DNA from: Mesorhizobium sp. L-8-3
GTDB taxonomy: Bacteria; Pseudomonadota; Alphaproteobacteria; Rhizobiales; Rhizobiaceae
Assembly: GCF_016756615.1 (NCBI RefSeq)
Contig: NZ_AP023262.1
Coordinates: 992,001-1,056,000, forward strand
Direction of reading: 5' to 3'
Length of the DNA stretch: 64,000 bases
Every line of letters starts with the position of its first letter. The stretch's first letter is position 1. Both the position numbers and the translations under genes were made by a program. Below the pieces are notes generated by a model. The model saw nothing but the letters and a program-made list of their open reading frames with translations. It searched no databases and was not told the origin of the DNA. Positions 37,022-46,316 of this stretch are shown here, piece by piece.

Positions 37022-37327
37022 GGCCTTTCCTCCTGCGGCATGGCGGGAGGTCCAGACCTCCCTTCGAAACACCGCATCGCTCGATCCGACCGGATCCTCT
37101 CCCGGCGATGCTGCGGCCACCCTGCCCGTTCGCAAAGCGCACGTCTTTCAAATCCCTGCCCTTTACAGATTCCTGTAGCGGAATGATCGGAGGCTGCAGG
37201 GTTCGGAACGAGACTATTGTAGCACACGCCGTAATCTGCGACCATCGCGTCGCGGGCAACCGGCTGGAGGAAGCCACCCGTTCGCAAGGCGAACAGATAA
37301 GATTTGCCGGTCCAGGGAGGACAGAGA
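37022..37327. promoter_or_regulatory. Divergent promoter region between flavin dehydrogenase and AraC genes
   Basis: A 306-base spacer between divergent genes. A short palindrome TACAG-ATTC-CTGTA (37164-37177) in an AT-richer patch is the best operator candidate for the AraC-type protein, but it is short and unsupported by a second copy. No gene is seen. Confidence 0.35.
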
Positions 37328-38182
37328 TTGGCTGCGGCTATCGGACGGGCGCGAGATGTCCGCTATGGCGGGCTGGAGCAGTTTCCGATCAGGGGCGGTG
37401 TCGGCGGCATCGATTACTGCATTGCCGGGTCACGTCCCTACGCGCTCGAATTCATGAACGGCGTCGACGTGATCTGCCTTCTGCTCGGTGACGTTGTTTC
37501 CACGACACGGTTCGAAGATGACGCCGAGGAGCCGCTGGTCTTCCGGGGCGAGACGGCGGCGTTCCATCCGCGGCGCGGCCGGGTTCGCGTCGCCGCGAGC
37601 CATGTCAGGCACGGCTTCATCGCCTTCAGCTATTCGGATGAATTCCAGACCGACGTCTGCGATGTCAGGCTGAGCGAGGCGCGTAGGGCCGGCAGCACGA
37701 ACAATATCGGGGGCGGCTCGATACGACACCTGGCGCGTTATGCGCGGGAGCGCATGCGCGGCGAACGCTCCCTCGACCCGCTCGAACTGCAATATCTCGG
37801 CGGGCTCGTCTATCTGGAAACCATGAACGGGCTGCAGGCCGTCCGCCCGGCAAGGCGGGCCGGCCTGTCGGACGGCGAGTTCCGCCGCATCGCCGACTTC
37901 GTCGAAGCAGGGCTCGACGGCGATATCAGCTGCGCGCGCATCGCCAGGGCAGTCGACCTGCCGCTACGCGTGGTGTTCGACGGAATGAAGGTGCGAACCG
38001 GCCTGTCGCCCTACCAGTTCGTGCTGGCGCGGCGGATCGACAAAGCGTGCGAGCTTCTTGCCCGTTCCGGCCTGCCGATCGCCGAGATCGCACTCGCCTG
38101 CGGCTTCGCCTCGCAACAGCATCTCACCGCGACGCTGTCGCGCAAACTCGGCAGCACGCCGCGGCGGCTGCGGGACAGATGA
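37328..38182 (+). CDS. AraC-family transcriptional regulator
   Basis: AraC-type regulator of 284 residues. The start is assigned to TTG 37328 because AGGGAGG lies 8 bases before it, and no ATG in frame fits. The N-terminal domain of about 170 residues resembles the AraC-binding-like type (RPARRAGLSDGEF marks the linker). The C-terminal pair of helix-turn-helices is LPLRVVFDGMKVRTGLSPYQ and LPIAEIALACGFASQQHLTA, ending TPRRLRDR. It probably controls the divergent flavin dehydrogenase/SnoaL pair. Confidence 0.88.
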   Translation: MAAAIGRARDVRYGGLEQFPIRGGVGGIDYCIAGSRPYALEFMNGVDVICLLLGDVVSTTRFEDDAEEPLVFRGETAAFHPRRGRVRVAASHVRHGFIAFSYSDEFQTDVCDVRLSEARRAGSTNNIGGGSIRHLARYARERMRGERSLDPLELQYLGGLVYLETMNGLQAVRPARRAGLSDGEFRRIADFVEAGLDGDISCARIARAVDLPLRVVFDGMKVRTGLSPYQFVLARRIDKACELLARSGLPIAEIALACGFASQQHLTATLSRKLGSTPRRLRDR

Positions 38183-38192
38183 GGCGGGCGAT

Positions 38193-38348
38193 CTCAATCG
38201 CCGGCGCCGCCCCTCCGGCCCGGTAGATAGCCGCGCATCCAATTGGACGCACACAGGTCGCTCCAACACTTTGACCCACGCTACGTGCCTTCGCGCCGAC
38301 AGGCGTGAGCCACGCAGTCGCGCGCTCCGACGGCCGATACTATCGACC
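38193..38348. repeat. RIME-like dispersed repeat, copy 3 (degenerate, with insert)
   Basis: The outer parts match copies 1 and 2 (CTCAATCGCCGGCGC at the left; CAGTCGCGCGCTCC and a decayed TCGACC hairpin at the right). About 60 bp in the middle are different and contain another palindrome around CCAATTGG. This is the mosaic pattern of rhizobial intergenic elements. It precedes the 130-codon gene. Confidence 0.6.
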
Positions 38349-38393
38349 ATCGATATGATATGATCCCCGTCGCGCAAAACCTGGGAGGAGGAG

Positions 38394-38786
38394 ATGCATC
38401 CGCACTTGTCCGCTTTCGGGTCCGATGCTCTGGTACTCGCCGGTGTCCTGATCGCAACCAGCGTCGCCACAGCCGAGCCTGTCGTCTTCCATACGGCGCA
38501 TTTTTCGGATGACGTCGTCATCAGCCTCAGCCTGGTCGGCGACAGCCAGTCCGCCGACCGCGACTATGATTTCGACGTACTGATCGGCCTCACCACGATC
38601 AGCCCCGATGGCCGGATCATCTATGCCGACCCGAGCAGGCACCCTGCGCGCGTGAGATGCGGCGCTCCCGCCAAGATCCTCGTCGGGGGCATCGAATACC
38701 CGGTCGGCGAGACGATGAAGGGCACCCAGCAGGAAAACTGGAAGCGGGATCTCTGGCATACCGTCTGCAAGACGCTTGTTTCGTGA
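38394..38786 (+). CDS. Small exported hypothetical protein
   Basis: A 130-residue protein with a strong ribosome site (GGGAGGAGG, spacing about 3-6 bases). A signal-peptide-like N terminus (ALVLAGVLIATSVATAEP) predicts export with cleavage near ATA-EP. The mature part, DVLIGLTTISPDGRIIYADP, and two cysteines (RCGAPAK and HTVCKTLV) could form a disulfide. No family recognised. It stands alone between the AraC gene and the convergent DUF917 gene. Confidence 0.65.
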   Translation: MHPHLSAFGSDALVLAGVLIATSVATAEPVVFHTAHFSDDVVISLSLVGDSQSADRDYDFDVLIGLTTISPDGRIIYADPSRHPARVRCGAPAKILVGGIEYPVGETMKGTQQENWKRDLWHTVCKTLVS

Positions 38787-38805
38787 GCGATACGATGCGG
38801 GTTCG

Positions 38806-38836
38806 TCCCTCCCCATGCTTCGAGCGGCGGGAGGGA
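38806..38836. terminator. Candidate bidirectional terminator hairpin
   Basis: An 8-bp perfect stem TCCCTCCC / GGGAGGGA with a 15-base loop, midway between the convergent small exported protein gene and the end of the DUF917 operon. Confidence 0.5.
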
Positions 38837-38865
38837 AGATCCATTCGCCCCATGCTCCAATCACC

Positions 38866-39945
38866 TCACGCCGCGAAGGGCGTGTAGTCCACGTCGTAGC
38901 CGAAGTAGCGCGGACCGACGAGGGCAATGCCCTCCGGCGTCAGCCATTGCGGATTGCTGGGGAAGGCCAGCGCCTTCAGCCTGAGGCCGTAGCGTAGCGC
39001 ATCCGCGGTGACCGGATTGCCGCTTTCGGCTTCGAGCAGCGTGATCAGGTCGGGTGTCGTCACCAGGATCTTGCCGTCGCGTTCGGCCATCAGGAACTCG
39101 TTCTGGAAGTCGAGCTTGAAGCTGTGGCCCTTCCATTCGTCGACGCCGTCGAAGCGCGCGGTGCCGCGGGCGAAGCCGCCGACAGTGCGGCGATCGATGT
39201 CCTTGGCGCGGCCGTGGAAGATGACCTTGGCGCCGAGCATTCCGACGATGGCGTCGACCGGATCGCCATGAGCGTGGCGGGTGTCACGCAGTGCGCGGCC
39301 AAGCTCTGCGCAGAGCGACAGGGTGCCGCGCACCACAGCCTTCTTCGCCACCGCACCGCTCATCGAATAGAAGGCGAGCAATGCGGAGCCCCCCATCTCG
39401 ACGGTGGCGGCGCGCGCAAGGCGCTCTGTCCAGGCATTCCTCACCGTGTCGAGAACAAGTGAATTGCCCTTGTCGTCGCACAACACCATCGGGGTCGCGG
39501 AGACCCCGTGTAGGGTGAAGGTGACCATCTGCAGCTCGGGATAGGCGCGCCCCATGCCGTCGCCGTCGACCAGCGGCAGGCCGCTGGCGGCTGCCACCAC
39601 GAAAGGAGTCGTGGAGTTCACGCCGCCGGCCTCGCCGCACAGCACCGCGTCGATCTTGCGGCCGAGAAGCTGCTCGAGCTGGCGGAAGGCGTTCATCAGT
39701 TCGTCGCCTTGCGGCAGCTTCTCCGTCATGACGGTCGGCGCGCCCATCATGCAGACGGGCACGACGAGCGCGTCGTCGGGCAGCTCGGCGACATCGACCA
39801 GTTTGACCGGCCCATGCTTCCTGATGGCCTGCTGCGCCATCAGCTTGCCGACATAGGGATCGCCGCCGCCGCCGGTGCCGAGGATGGCGCCGCCGGTCGC
39901 GATGTCCTCAAGATCGTCGGCATGGATCGTCCGAAGGATTTTCAT
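38866..39945 (-). CDS. DUF917 (S-methylthiohydantoin desulfurase-like) protein, paralogue 1
   Basis: DUF917 family protein of 359 residues. The N-terminal glycine motif is GGAILGTGGGGDPYVGKL, followed by VCMMGAPTVMTEKLPQGDEL, the cysteine block DAVLCGEAGGVNS, and LPLVDGDGMGRAYPELQMVT. Pfam links the family to S-methylthiohydantoin desulfurase. Members travel with HyuA-like hydantoinases, as here. It is the last gene of the nine-gene leftward series, 13 bases after paralogue 2. The two paralogues may form a hetero-oligomer or act on different substrates. Confidence 0.88.
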   Translation of the reverse strand: MKILRTIHADDLEDIATGGAILGTGGGGDPYVGKLMAQQAIRKHGPVKLVDVAELPDDALVVPVCMMGAPTVMTEKLPQGDELMNAFRQLEQLLGRKIDAVLCGEAGGVNSTTPFVVAAASGLPLVDGDGMGRAYPELQMVTFTLHGVSATPMVLCDDKGNSLVLDTVRNAWTERLARAATVEMGGSALLAFYSMSGAVAKKAVVRGTLSLCAELGRALRDTRHAHGDPVDAIVGMLGAKVIFHGRAKDIDRRTVGGFARGTARFDGVDEWKGHSFKLDFQNEFLMAERDGKILVTTPDLITLLEAESGNPVTADALRYGLRLKALAFPSNPQWLTPEGIALVGPRYFGYDVDYTPFAA

Positions 39946-39958
39946 CGTCTTGGTCCTT

Positions 39959-41062
39959 TCACGCGGCGATCGGGCCGGCCGCGAGCGGTCTGAACGTCAG
40001 GTCGGGATAACCGAAGGCTTTGGGGCCGACGATCTCCAGCGCCTTGGGCGTCTTCATCAAATCATGCACGGGAAGGCCGATGACGGCGATGCGCTGGCCG
40101 TAACGCAGGATCTCCGTGGTGATCGGCTCGCCCGTCTCGAGTTCGAGATTGACGATCAGGTCGGGCACCATGATCACCGGCTCGCCGTCGATCCACAGGA
40201 CGAGGTTCTCGTTCTGGATGGCGATGCGTGCCTCCGAGCCCGCCCAGGCATCGATCCCCGCGAGGTGCGCATGTCCGCGCGCGAAACCGCCGGTGAGTTC
40301 GCGCCTGACATCGGTGACCTTGCCGGTGAAGAACAATTTGGCGCCCGTCGTCGCGACCACGCGCTCCACCACGTTCTGCCGTTTGGCGCGGGCGTCGAGC
40401 ACGGTCTGGCCGATCCGGAGCGCCTGGGTGACGGTGTCGGGCACGGCGGTGCGGCGCACGAACTCCATCGACATCGGCGCGATGGCGAGCCCGGCTCCGG
40501 CGCCCATGCCGACGGATACGTCGCGGGCGAAACGTTCGAGCCAGAACATGTCGACCATGTCGCGGAACACCACGACATTGCCCTTGTCGTCGGCGATTGC
40601 CGCCGGCGCGGCCTTGGCGCCGTAGATGAAGAAGGTGGTCATCTGGACTTCGGGAAAGGCGCGGCCCATGCCGTCGCCGTCGACCACGGGCAGGCCGGCC
40701 ATGGCCGCCGCGATGATCGGCTCCAGCGAGTTGGCGCCGCCGATCTCGGCCGAGATCAGGGCCGACATCTTCACCCCCGCGGCCTCCTCCACCGCGCGCA
40801 TGGCGCGGTAGCACTCGCCGCCCTCCTCGACCTTCTCGACGCCGACGACGGGCGCGCCGATGCCGCCGACCTCGCCGATCCAGGCATCGTCCGGCAGCGC
40901 ATCGAGCGGAACGACCCGGACCTCGGCGCCCTTGCGCATCAACTCGCGCGTGCGCAGCATTCCGATATAGGGATTGCCGCCCCCGCCGGTGCCGAGAAGT
41001 GCTGCGCCGATCGACAGCGGCAGGAGATCGGCTTCCTTCAGCAGATAGCCCTTAGCCGACAT
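39959..41062 (-). CDS. DUF917 (S-methylthiohydantoin desulfurase-like) protein, paralogue 2
   Basis: DUF917 protein of 367 residues, clearly paralogous to the downstream gene: GAALLGTGGGGNPYIGML, IGEVGGIGAPVVGVEKVEEG, ALISAEIGGANSLEP and LPVVDGDGMGRAFPEVQMTT. Where paralogue 1 has LCGEAGG this one has ISAEIGG, losing the cysteine; if that cysteine is catalytic the two differ in activity. The start overlaps the HyuA gene end by 11 bases, indicating translational coupling. Confidence 0.88.
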   Translation of the reverse strand: MSAKGYLLKEADLLPLSIGAALLGTGGGGNPYIGMLRTRELMRKGAEVRVVPLDALPDDAWIGEVGGIGAPVVGVEKVEEGGECYRAMRAVEEAAGVKMSALISAEIGGANSLEPIIAAAMAGLPVVDGDGMGRAFPEVQMTTFFIYGAKAAPAAIADDKGNVVVFRDMVDMFWLERFARDVSVGMGAGAGLAIAPMSMEFVRRTAVPDTVTQALRIGQTVLDARAKRQNVVERVVATTGAKLFFTGKVTDVRRELTGGFARGHAHLAGIDAWAGSEARIAIQNENLVLWIDGEPVIMVPDLIVNLELETGEPITTEILRYGQRIAVIGLPVHDLMKTPKALEIVGPKAFGYPDLTFRPLAAGPIAA

Positions 41063-42599
41063 GGAGCTCTCCGACGGCTTTGATGCGCACGCGCGTCGCA
41101 TTCCCGGGCAGATAGGCGAGCGGCACGTCCTCGACGTCGACAATCTCGATGCTGTCGCGCAGGGCTCCGGCCGCCACGGCCGCATCGACCGCGCGCTGCT
41201 TGGCGTCGGCGAGCGCCTGCTCGCGGCCGATCTCGGCCAGCGCATAGACGCGGTCGACCTCGCCGGAGACCTGCGCGATCGCAGCACCCACCGCATTGGC
41301 GACCGCGAAGTGGTGGGGCTTGATCACCTCCAGGCCGCCGATCGGACCGTCGACCAGGATCGAGCCGCCGCCGACCACGATGACGGGAAGCGGCTCGGGC
41401 GACAGGCGCGAGCGCTCGACGCAATCCTCCAGCATCTCCATGATCCTTGTCTGGGTGCGCGCGATCAGGTCGGGCGAGAGATGGGCGACCTTGGACCGGT
41501 CGCCGAAGTCGGCCCGGCCGGCAGCCGCCATGACATCGGATGTCGTCAGCGTCGAGCCGCCGAAGATCAGGGCATCGGTGACAAGCCGGTAACCGACCGA
41601 GGTCGGGCCGACCTTGATGCCGTGCTCGGTCTCGACCACATGCGAGCCGCCTCCCAAGCCGACCGAGAAGACGTCGGGCATGCGGAAATTGGTGCGCACG
41701 CCGCCGACTTCGACGGCGACCGTCGCCTGCCGCGGAAACCCCTTGTGCAGCGAGCCGACGTCGGAGGTGGTGCCCCCGATGTCGACCACGATCGCTTCGG
41801 AGACACCCGACAGGAAGGCGGCGCCGCGCATCGAATTGGTCGGACCTGAAGCGAAGGTCAGCACCGGGAATTTTTCGGCGAAAGCGGCATCCATCAGCGT
41901 GCCGTCGTTCTGGGTGAGATAGAAGCGGCCCTTGATGCCGGTCTCGGCGATGGCCTTGCGGAAGGCCTCGATCACATGGGCCGACAGGTCGCGCAGGCAG
42001 GCGTTCATGATCGCCGCGTTCTCGCGCTCCAGCAGCCCGATACGACCGATCTCGCTGGACAGCGTGATATGCGCGTCCGGCAGCGCCTTGGCGAAGATCG
42101 CACCCGCCTGCTTCTCGAACTCGCCGCTGACCGGGGAGAAGACCGAGGTGATGGCGATCGAGTTGATTCCCCTGGCCGTGATCTCGGCAACGATGCCGAG
42201 CAGCTCCTTCTCGTCGAGCGGCGAGATGACACGGCCGTCGAATTCATTGCCGCCATGGGCGAGCCAGGCATGGTTGCCGATCGCCTGCTTCAGGTCCTCC
42301 GGCCAGTCGACCATCGGCGGCAACGAGGCCGTTGCCGGCAGGCCGAGGCGGACCGCGGCGGTCGGGGCAAGATCGCGGCGCTGCACGACAGCATTGGTGA
42401 AATGGGTGGTGCCGATCATGACCACGTCGACGACGCCGGCCTTCATGCCTGAAGCGTCGAGCACGGCCTTCAGCGCATTGACCACGCCGCTCATGACGTC
42501 GGCCGTCGTGGCGGACTTGACGCCCGCAATCACGCGCGGACCGTCCATGATGACGGCATCCGTATTGGTGCCGCCGACGTCGATACCTATCCTGATCAT
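41052..42599 (-). CDS. HyuA-type hydantoinase / oxoprolinase
   Basis: Hydantoinase/oxoprolinase family ATPase-like protein of 515 residues. The N-terminal motif RIGIDVGGTNTDAVIMDG and the second block EAIVVDIGGTTSDVG mark the actin-like ATPase fold. VGGGSILVDGPIGG and the C-terminal domain complete it. It is shorter than ATP-dependent N-methylhydantoinase or 5-oxoprolinase (about 680 residues for the A part), and no HyuB follows, as is common for HyuA proteins encoded with DUF917. Reaction probably ATP-dependent opening of a cyclic amide; substrate unknown. Confidence 0.88.
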   Translation of the reverse strand: MIRIGIDVGGTNTDAVIMDGPRVIAGVKSATTADVMSGVVNALKAVLDASGMKAGVVDVVMIGTTHFTNAVVQRRDLAPTAAVRLGLPATASLPPMVDWPEDLKQAIGNHAWLAHGGNEFDGRVISPLDEKELLGIVAEITARGINSIAITSVFSPVSGEFEKQAGAIFAKALPDAHITLSSEIGRIGLLERENAAIMNACLRDLSAHVIEAFRKAIAETGIKGRFYLTQNDGTLMDAAFAEKFPVLTFASGPTNSMRGAAFLSGVSEAIVVDIGGTTSDVGSLHKGFPRQATVAVEVGGVRTNFRMPDVFSVGLGGGSHVVETEHGIKVGPTSVGYRLVTDALIFGGSTLTTSDVMAAAGRADFGDRSKVAHLSPDLIARTQTRIMEMLEDCVERSRLSPEPLPVIVVGGGSILVDGPIGGLEVIKPHHFAVANAVGAAIAQVSGEVDRVYALAEIGREQALADAKQRAVDAAVAAGALRDSIEIVDVEDVPLAYLPGNATRVRIKAVGELHVG

Positions 42600-42624
42600 C
42601 TGGTCTGAACCTCGCTTTAGATTT

Positions 42625-43497
42625 CTAGCCGCCCTGCGCCTTGCGCAGGGCGAGCAGCTTTTCGGCTGTCGGGATCTCTCCGTCGATCAGCTCGATCTTC
42701 GGGCGCATCGCCTCCTCCTCCGCCGAGATGACGGGGACCGAGGCGAGGAGGAGCCGGGTGTAATCGTGCCGGGGATTGTCGAAGACGGCGGCGGTGTCGC
42801 CGGTCTCGACGATCTCGCCGAGATAGAGGATCCCGACCTTCTTCGCGAAATTGCGCATCAGGCTGAGATCGTGGGAGATGAACAGGAAGGTGAGGTCGAG
42901 CTGGCGGCCGAGATCGACCAGGAGGTCGATGACCTTCGCCTGCACGGAGACGTCGAGCGCCGAGGTCGGCTCGTCGAGCACGACCAGCTTCGGCGCCACC
43001 GCGAGCGCCCGGGCTATCGCCACGCGCTGCTTCTGGCCGCCCGACAGCTCGTGCGGGAAACGCTGCGCGAAATCGGCCGGAAGCTGCACCATCTCGAGCA
43101 GCTCGGAAATGCGCCGGCGACGATCGGAACGCGGATGGCCGTGTGCCTCTAGCGGCACCCCGATCGACTGTCCGACCGTGCGGCGCGGATTGAGCGAGGA
43201 GCCGGGGTTCTGGAACACCATCTGCACCTTGCGGCCATGCTCGCGCGTGCCGCCGGTGCCGATGATGTTTTCGCCGTCGAGGAAGATGTCGCCGCTGTCG
43301 GGGCGGGTGAGGCCCATGATCGTGCGGGCGATGGTGGATTTGCCCGAGCCGCTCTCGCCGGCGAGACCGTAGACCTCGCCGCGCTCGATCGAGAAGGACA
43401 CATGATCGACGGCCTTCACCTCGCCGGCCATGCGGCCGAAGACGTTGCGCACCGGAAAGCTCTTGCAGAGGTCGACCACGTCGAGCATCGGCTTCAT
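42625..43497 (-). CDS. Dipeptide/oligopeptide-type ABC transporter ATP-binding protein (DppF-like)
   Basis: ATPase of 290 residues. It has Walker A GESGSGKSTIA, the Q-loop VQMVFQNPGSSLNPRRTV, signature ELSGGQKQRVAIARAL, Walker B LVVLDEPTSALD and switch FISHDLSLM. The C-terminal extension after HDYTRLLLASVP is typical of the OppD/F family. The ATG overlaps the upstream ATPase stop as ATGA. The downstream HyuA gene starts 25 bases after the stop. Confidence 0.95.
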   Translation of the reverse strand: MKPMLDVVDLCKSFPVRNVFGRMAGEVKAVDHVSFSIERGEVYGLAGESGSGKSTIARTIMGLTRPDSGDIFLDGENIIGTGGTREHGRKVQMVFQNPGSSLNPRRTVGQSIGVPLEAHGHPRSDRRRRISELLEMVQLPADFAQRFPHELSGGQKQRVAIARALAVAPKLVVLDEPTSALDVSVQAKVIDLLVDLGRQLDLTFLFISHDLSLMRNFAKKVGILYLGEIVETGDTAAVFDNPRHDYTRLLLASVPVISAEEEAMRPKIELIDGEIPTAEKLLALRKAQGG

Positions 43498-44339
43498 GCG
43501 ACGCCCTCCGGCCGACCGAAGCGCGTGCCGCCGGTGAGGCGCGGCACGGCATCGATCAGCGCCCGCGTATAGTCGTTCCTGGGTGCTGCGAAGAGCTCTG
43601 CGGTCGCGCTCGCCTCGACCACGACCCCCTTGTTCATGACATAGACATAGTCCGACGTCTCGCGGACCACGCCGAGATTGTGGGTGATCATCAACAGCGC
43701 CAGGCCGCGCGCCTCGACGAGATCCTTGAGCAGCTTCAGAATCTGCGCCTGGGTGGTGACGTCGAGCGCGGTGCCGGGCTCGTCGGCGATCAGGAGCCTC
43801 GGCTCGCTGAGCAGCGCCATGGCGATCAGCACGCGCTGCCGCATGCCGCCCGACAGCATGATCGGATAGGACCGCGTCACCCTTTCGGGATCACGCATGC
43901 GCACCTGGCCGAGCACCTCATGGACGCGATCCATCCGCTCGCGCCGGCCGCGGCTGCGGCCGAGACGCCGGTCGGCATATTTGAGGATCGTGCCCATCTG
44001 GTCGCCGATGGTGAAGACCGGATTGAGCGAGCTCATTGGATCCTGGAAGATCATCGACATGGCCGTGCCGCGCAGGGCCGTGCGCTCGCGCGCAGGCATC
44101 TTGAGCAGGTCGCGGCCATCGAAGACGATCTCCCCGCCCGATATGGTCGCCGGGGGATGGCGCAGCAGCCCCATGATCGCCTTCATGGTGACGGTCTTGC
44201 CGGAGCCGCTCTCGCCGACCAGCGCGATATGGCTGTGCGCCGGCACGTCGAGCGAGACGCCCTTCAGAACCCGGCTGGTCTGGCCGTAGGTGGTGAACTC
44301 CACCGAGAGGTCGCGAACGCTGAGCAGGGCCTCGCTCAT
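43494..44339 (-). CDS. Dipeptide/oligopeptide-type ABC transporter ATP-binding protein (DppD-like)
   Basis: ATPase of 281 residues from MSEALLSVRD. It has Walker A GESGSGKTVTM, SMIFQDPMSSLNPVFTIG, the variant signature LSGGMRQRVLIAMAL, Walker B LLIADEPGTALD (Gly in place of the usual Thr-Ser) and switch MITHNLGVV. It overlaps both neighbours by 4 nt. The first of two ATPases for the importer. Confidence 0.95.
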   Translation of the reverse strand: MSEALLSVRDLSVEFTTYGQTSRVLKGVSLDVPAHSHIALVGESGSGKTVTMKAIMGLLRHPPATISGGEIVFDGRDLLKMPARERTALRGTAMSMIFQDPMSSLNPVFTIGDQMGTILKYADRRLGRSRGRRERMDRVHEVLGQVRMRDPERVTRSYPIMLSGGMRQRVLIAMALLSEPRLLIADEPGTALDVTTQAQILKLLKDLVEARGLALLMITHNLGVVRETSDYVYVMNKGVVVEASATAELFAAPRNDYTRALIDAVPRLTGGTRFGRPEGVA

Positions 44340-45214
44340 CGCACGTCCTCCACGTCGAAGAGGTCGCGCAGCCCGTCGCCGAGCAGGTTGAATCCCAGCG
44401 CCACGAACAGGATGGCGCAGCCCGGCAGAACGGATTCCCACCAATAGTCCGGCAGGAAGGCAGCACCCGAGGCAACCATCGTGCCGAGGTCGGGCGTCGG
44501 CGGCTGGATGCCGAGGCCGAGGAAGGAGAGCGAGGCGCCGACCAGGATGACGAAGCCGGCGTCGAGCGATGTCTTGACGGCGAGCGCGGAAACGCAGTTG
44601 GGCAGGATCTCGCGGAACAATATGTGGAACTTGCTGGCGCCCAGCGTCTCGGCCGCCTCGACGAATTCCTGGGTGCGCAGCTGCCGCGTGATCGAATAGA
44701 TGAGCCGCGTGTGCCAGGTCCACCAGAGCGCGGCGATGGCGAGCATGGCATTGACGAGGTCGGGCGAAAGCACCGCGGCGACAGCCAGCGCCATCACCAG
44801 CGGCGGGATGGCCAGCGAAATGTCTGTGATGCGCATGATGACGATCTCGACCCAGCCGCCGAAATAGCCGGCGAGCAGGCCGAGCACGGTGCCGACCGGA
44901 ACGGCGGTGCCCAGCACGACGAGCGCGAGCAGGAGCGACACGCGCATGCCGAAGGCGACCCGGGTGAAGATGTCGCGGCCGACATTGTCGGTGCCGAACC
45001 AGTATTCGGCCGAGGGCGGCAGATGACGGGCGCGGAAATTGACGGCGGCGCCGACATGCTCCGGATAGGGCGTGATCAGCGGCGCGAAGATCGCGGCCAG
45101 CACGCAGATGACGACGATGGTCGCGCCGATCACCGCGGTCGGGTTGCGCGAGAAGCGGTACCAGTTCTGATAGGCGTTGGAGAGGCGGCGCGGGGCCTGT
45201 GCGATATCGGTCAT
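44336..45214 (-). CDS. Dipeptide/oligopeptide-type ABC transporter permease (DppC-like)
   Basis: Permease of 292 residues with an N-terminal OppC-type segment (SRNPTAVIGATIVVICVLAA), FGTDNVGRDIFTRVAFGMRV, the EAA loop EAAETLGASKFHILFREILP and a C-terminal ATDLG-like stretch PPTPDLGTMVASGAAFL. The gene overlaps DppB-like and DppD-like genes by 4 nt each. It forms the channel with the DppB-like permease. Confidence 0.95.
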   Translation of the reverse strand: MTDIAQAPRRLSNAYQNWYRFSRNPTAVIGATIVVICVLAAIFAPLITPYPEHVGAAVNFRARHLPPSAEYWFGTDNVGRDIFTRVAFGMRVSLLLALVVLGTAVPVGTVLGLLAGYFGGWVEIVIMRITDISLAIPPLVMALAVAAVLSPDLVNAMLAIAALWWTWHTRLIYSITRQLRTQEFVEAAETLGASKFHILFREILPNCVSALAVKTSLDAGFVILVGASLSFLGLGIQPPTPDLGTMVASGAAFLPDYWWESVLPGCAILFVALGFNLLGDGLRDLFDVEDVR

Positions 45215-46236
45215 CCGCGCCGCCCCCTGATGCGGACGCGCGGGTCGACGAAGCCGACGAGCACGTCGATGACCAGATTGACCATCACGAAGAACACGCC
45301 AGACACCATGACCACGCCCATCACGGCATTGAGGTCCTTCTGCAGGATGGTGCGGATGCCGTAGGCGGCCATTCCGGGCCAGGCGAAGACCAGCTCGACG
45401 ACGAAGGCATTGCCGATCAGCGACGCGAATTCAAGGCCGAGGATGGTGAGCGGCGGCACGAAGCTCGGCCGCAGCATGTATTTGAACACGCGCAGCGGCT
45501 CGGGCACGCCGAAGGCCCGGCTCGCTTCGATATAGTCCTGGCTGGCGACGTCGATCATCGAGGAGCGGGTGATGCGGGCGATCTGCCCCATGGTGGCCGC
45601 AGCGAGCGCGATCGACGGCAGGAGCAGGTAGCGCAGCGCTTCCAGGAAGACGTCGAAGCGGCCGCGCAGCAGGGAATCGATGGTCAGCAGGCCGGTGATG
45701 TCGGCCGAGAACACCATATTCGGCGGCAGCCGGCCGGTGGTCGGCAGGATGTGCAGCACATAGCCGGCGAGGATCTGGAGGAGCAGCGCCAGGAAGAAGC
45801 TTGGCGTCACCGCGCTGAAGATGGCGATGAGGCGCACGACATTGTCCGGCCATCGGTCCTTCCAGCGCGCCGCCGCCACGCCCAAAGGGACGCCGAAGAC
45901 GAAGGCGATCGTGATTGTGGCGAGCACCAGTTCGAAGGTCGCCGCGAATGTGTCGCGTATGTCGTCGTTGACGGGCCGTTCGGTGAGCAGCGAGCGGCCG
46001 AGGTCGCCCTTGGCCAGGCCGCCGATGAACATGCCGTATTGCTCGACAAGCGGCCGGTCGAGACCCAATGTCTGCTGAAGGGCCGCGACCTGCTCCTGGG
46101 TGGCTCGCGGGCCGAGCGCCAGGCGGGCCGGATCGCCGGGGATGGCGCGGGCGATCACGAAGATGACGACCGACAGGCCGGCCAGCACCAGAAGCGACCA
46201 GAGCACGCGCCGAATGAGGAAGAGAAGGAATTCCAA
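45211..46236 (-). CDS. Dipeptide/oligopeptide-type ABC transporter permease (DppB-like)
   Basis: Permease of 341 residues. The N terminus FLLFLIRRVLWSLLVLAGLS and the block ARAIPGDPARLALGPRAT are characteristic of DppB/OppB. The EAA loop is EASRAFGVPEPLRVFKYML, and FAWPGMAAYGIRTILQKDLN follows. A 290-base gap holding a repeat element separates it from the binding-protein gene upstream. Confidence 0.95.
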   Translation of the reverse strand: MEFLLFLIRRVLWSLLVLAGLSVVIFVIARAIPGDPARLALGPRATQEQVAALQQTLGLDRPLVEQYGMFIGGLAKGDLGRSLLTERPVNDDIRDTFAATFELVLATITIAFVFGVPLGVAAARWKDRWPDNVVRLIAIFSAVTPSFFLALLLQILAGYVLHILPTTGRLPPNMVFSADITGLLTIDSLLRGRFDVFLEALRYLLLPSIALAAATMGQIARITRSSMIDVASQDYIEASRAFGVPEPLRVFKYMLRPSFVPPLTILGLEFASLIGNAFVVELVFAWPGMAAYGIRTILQKDLNAVMGVVMVSGVFFVMVNLVIDVLVGFVDPRVRIRGRRG

Positions 46237-46316
46237 CGATCCAGCTTTCGATTGCGTCAGCGTCGGGCTGTCTCGCGGTCGGGATCGAGTTCAAATCCCG
46301 AGGTCGGCGCGAGATA

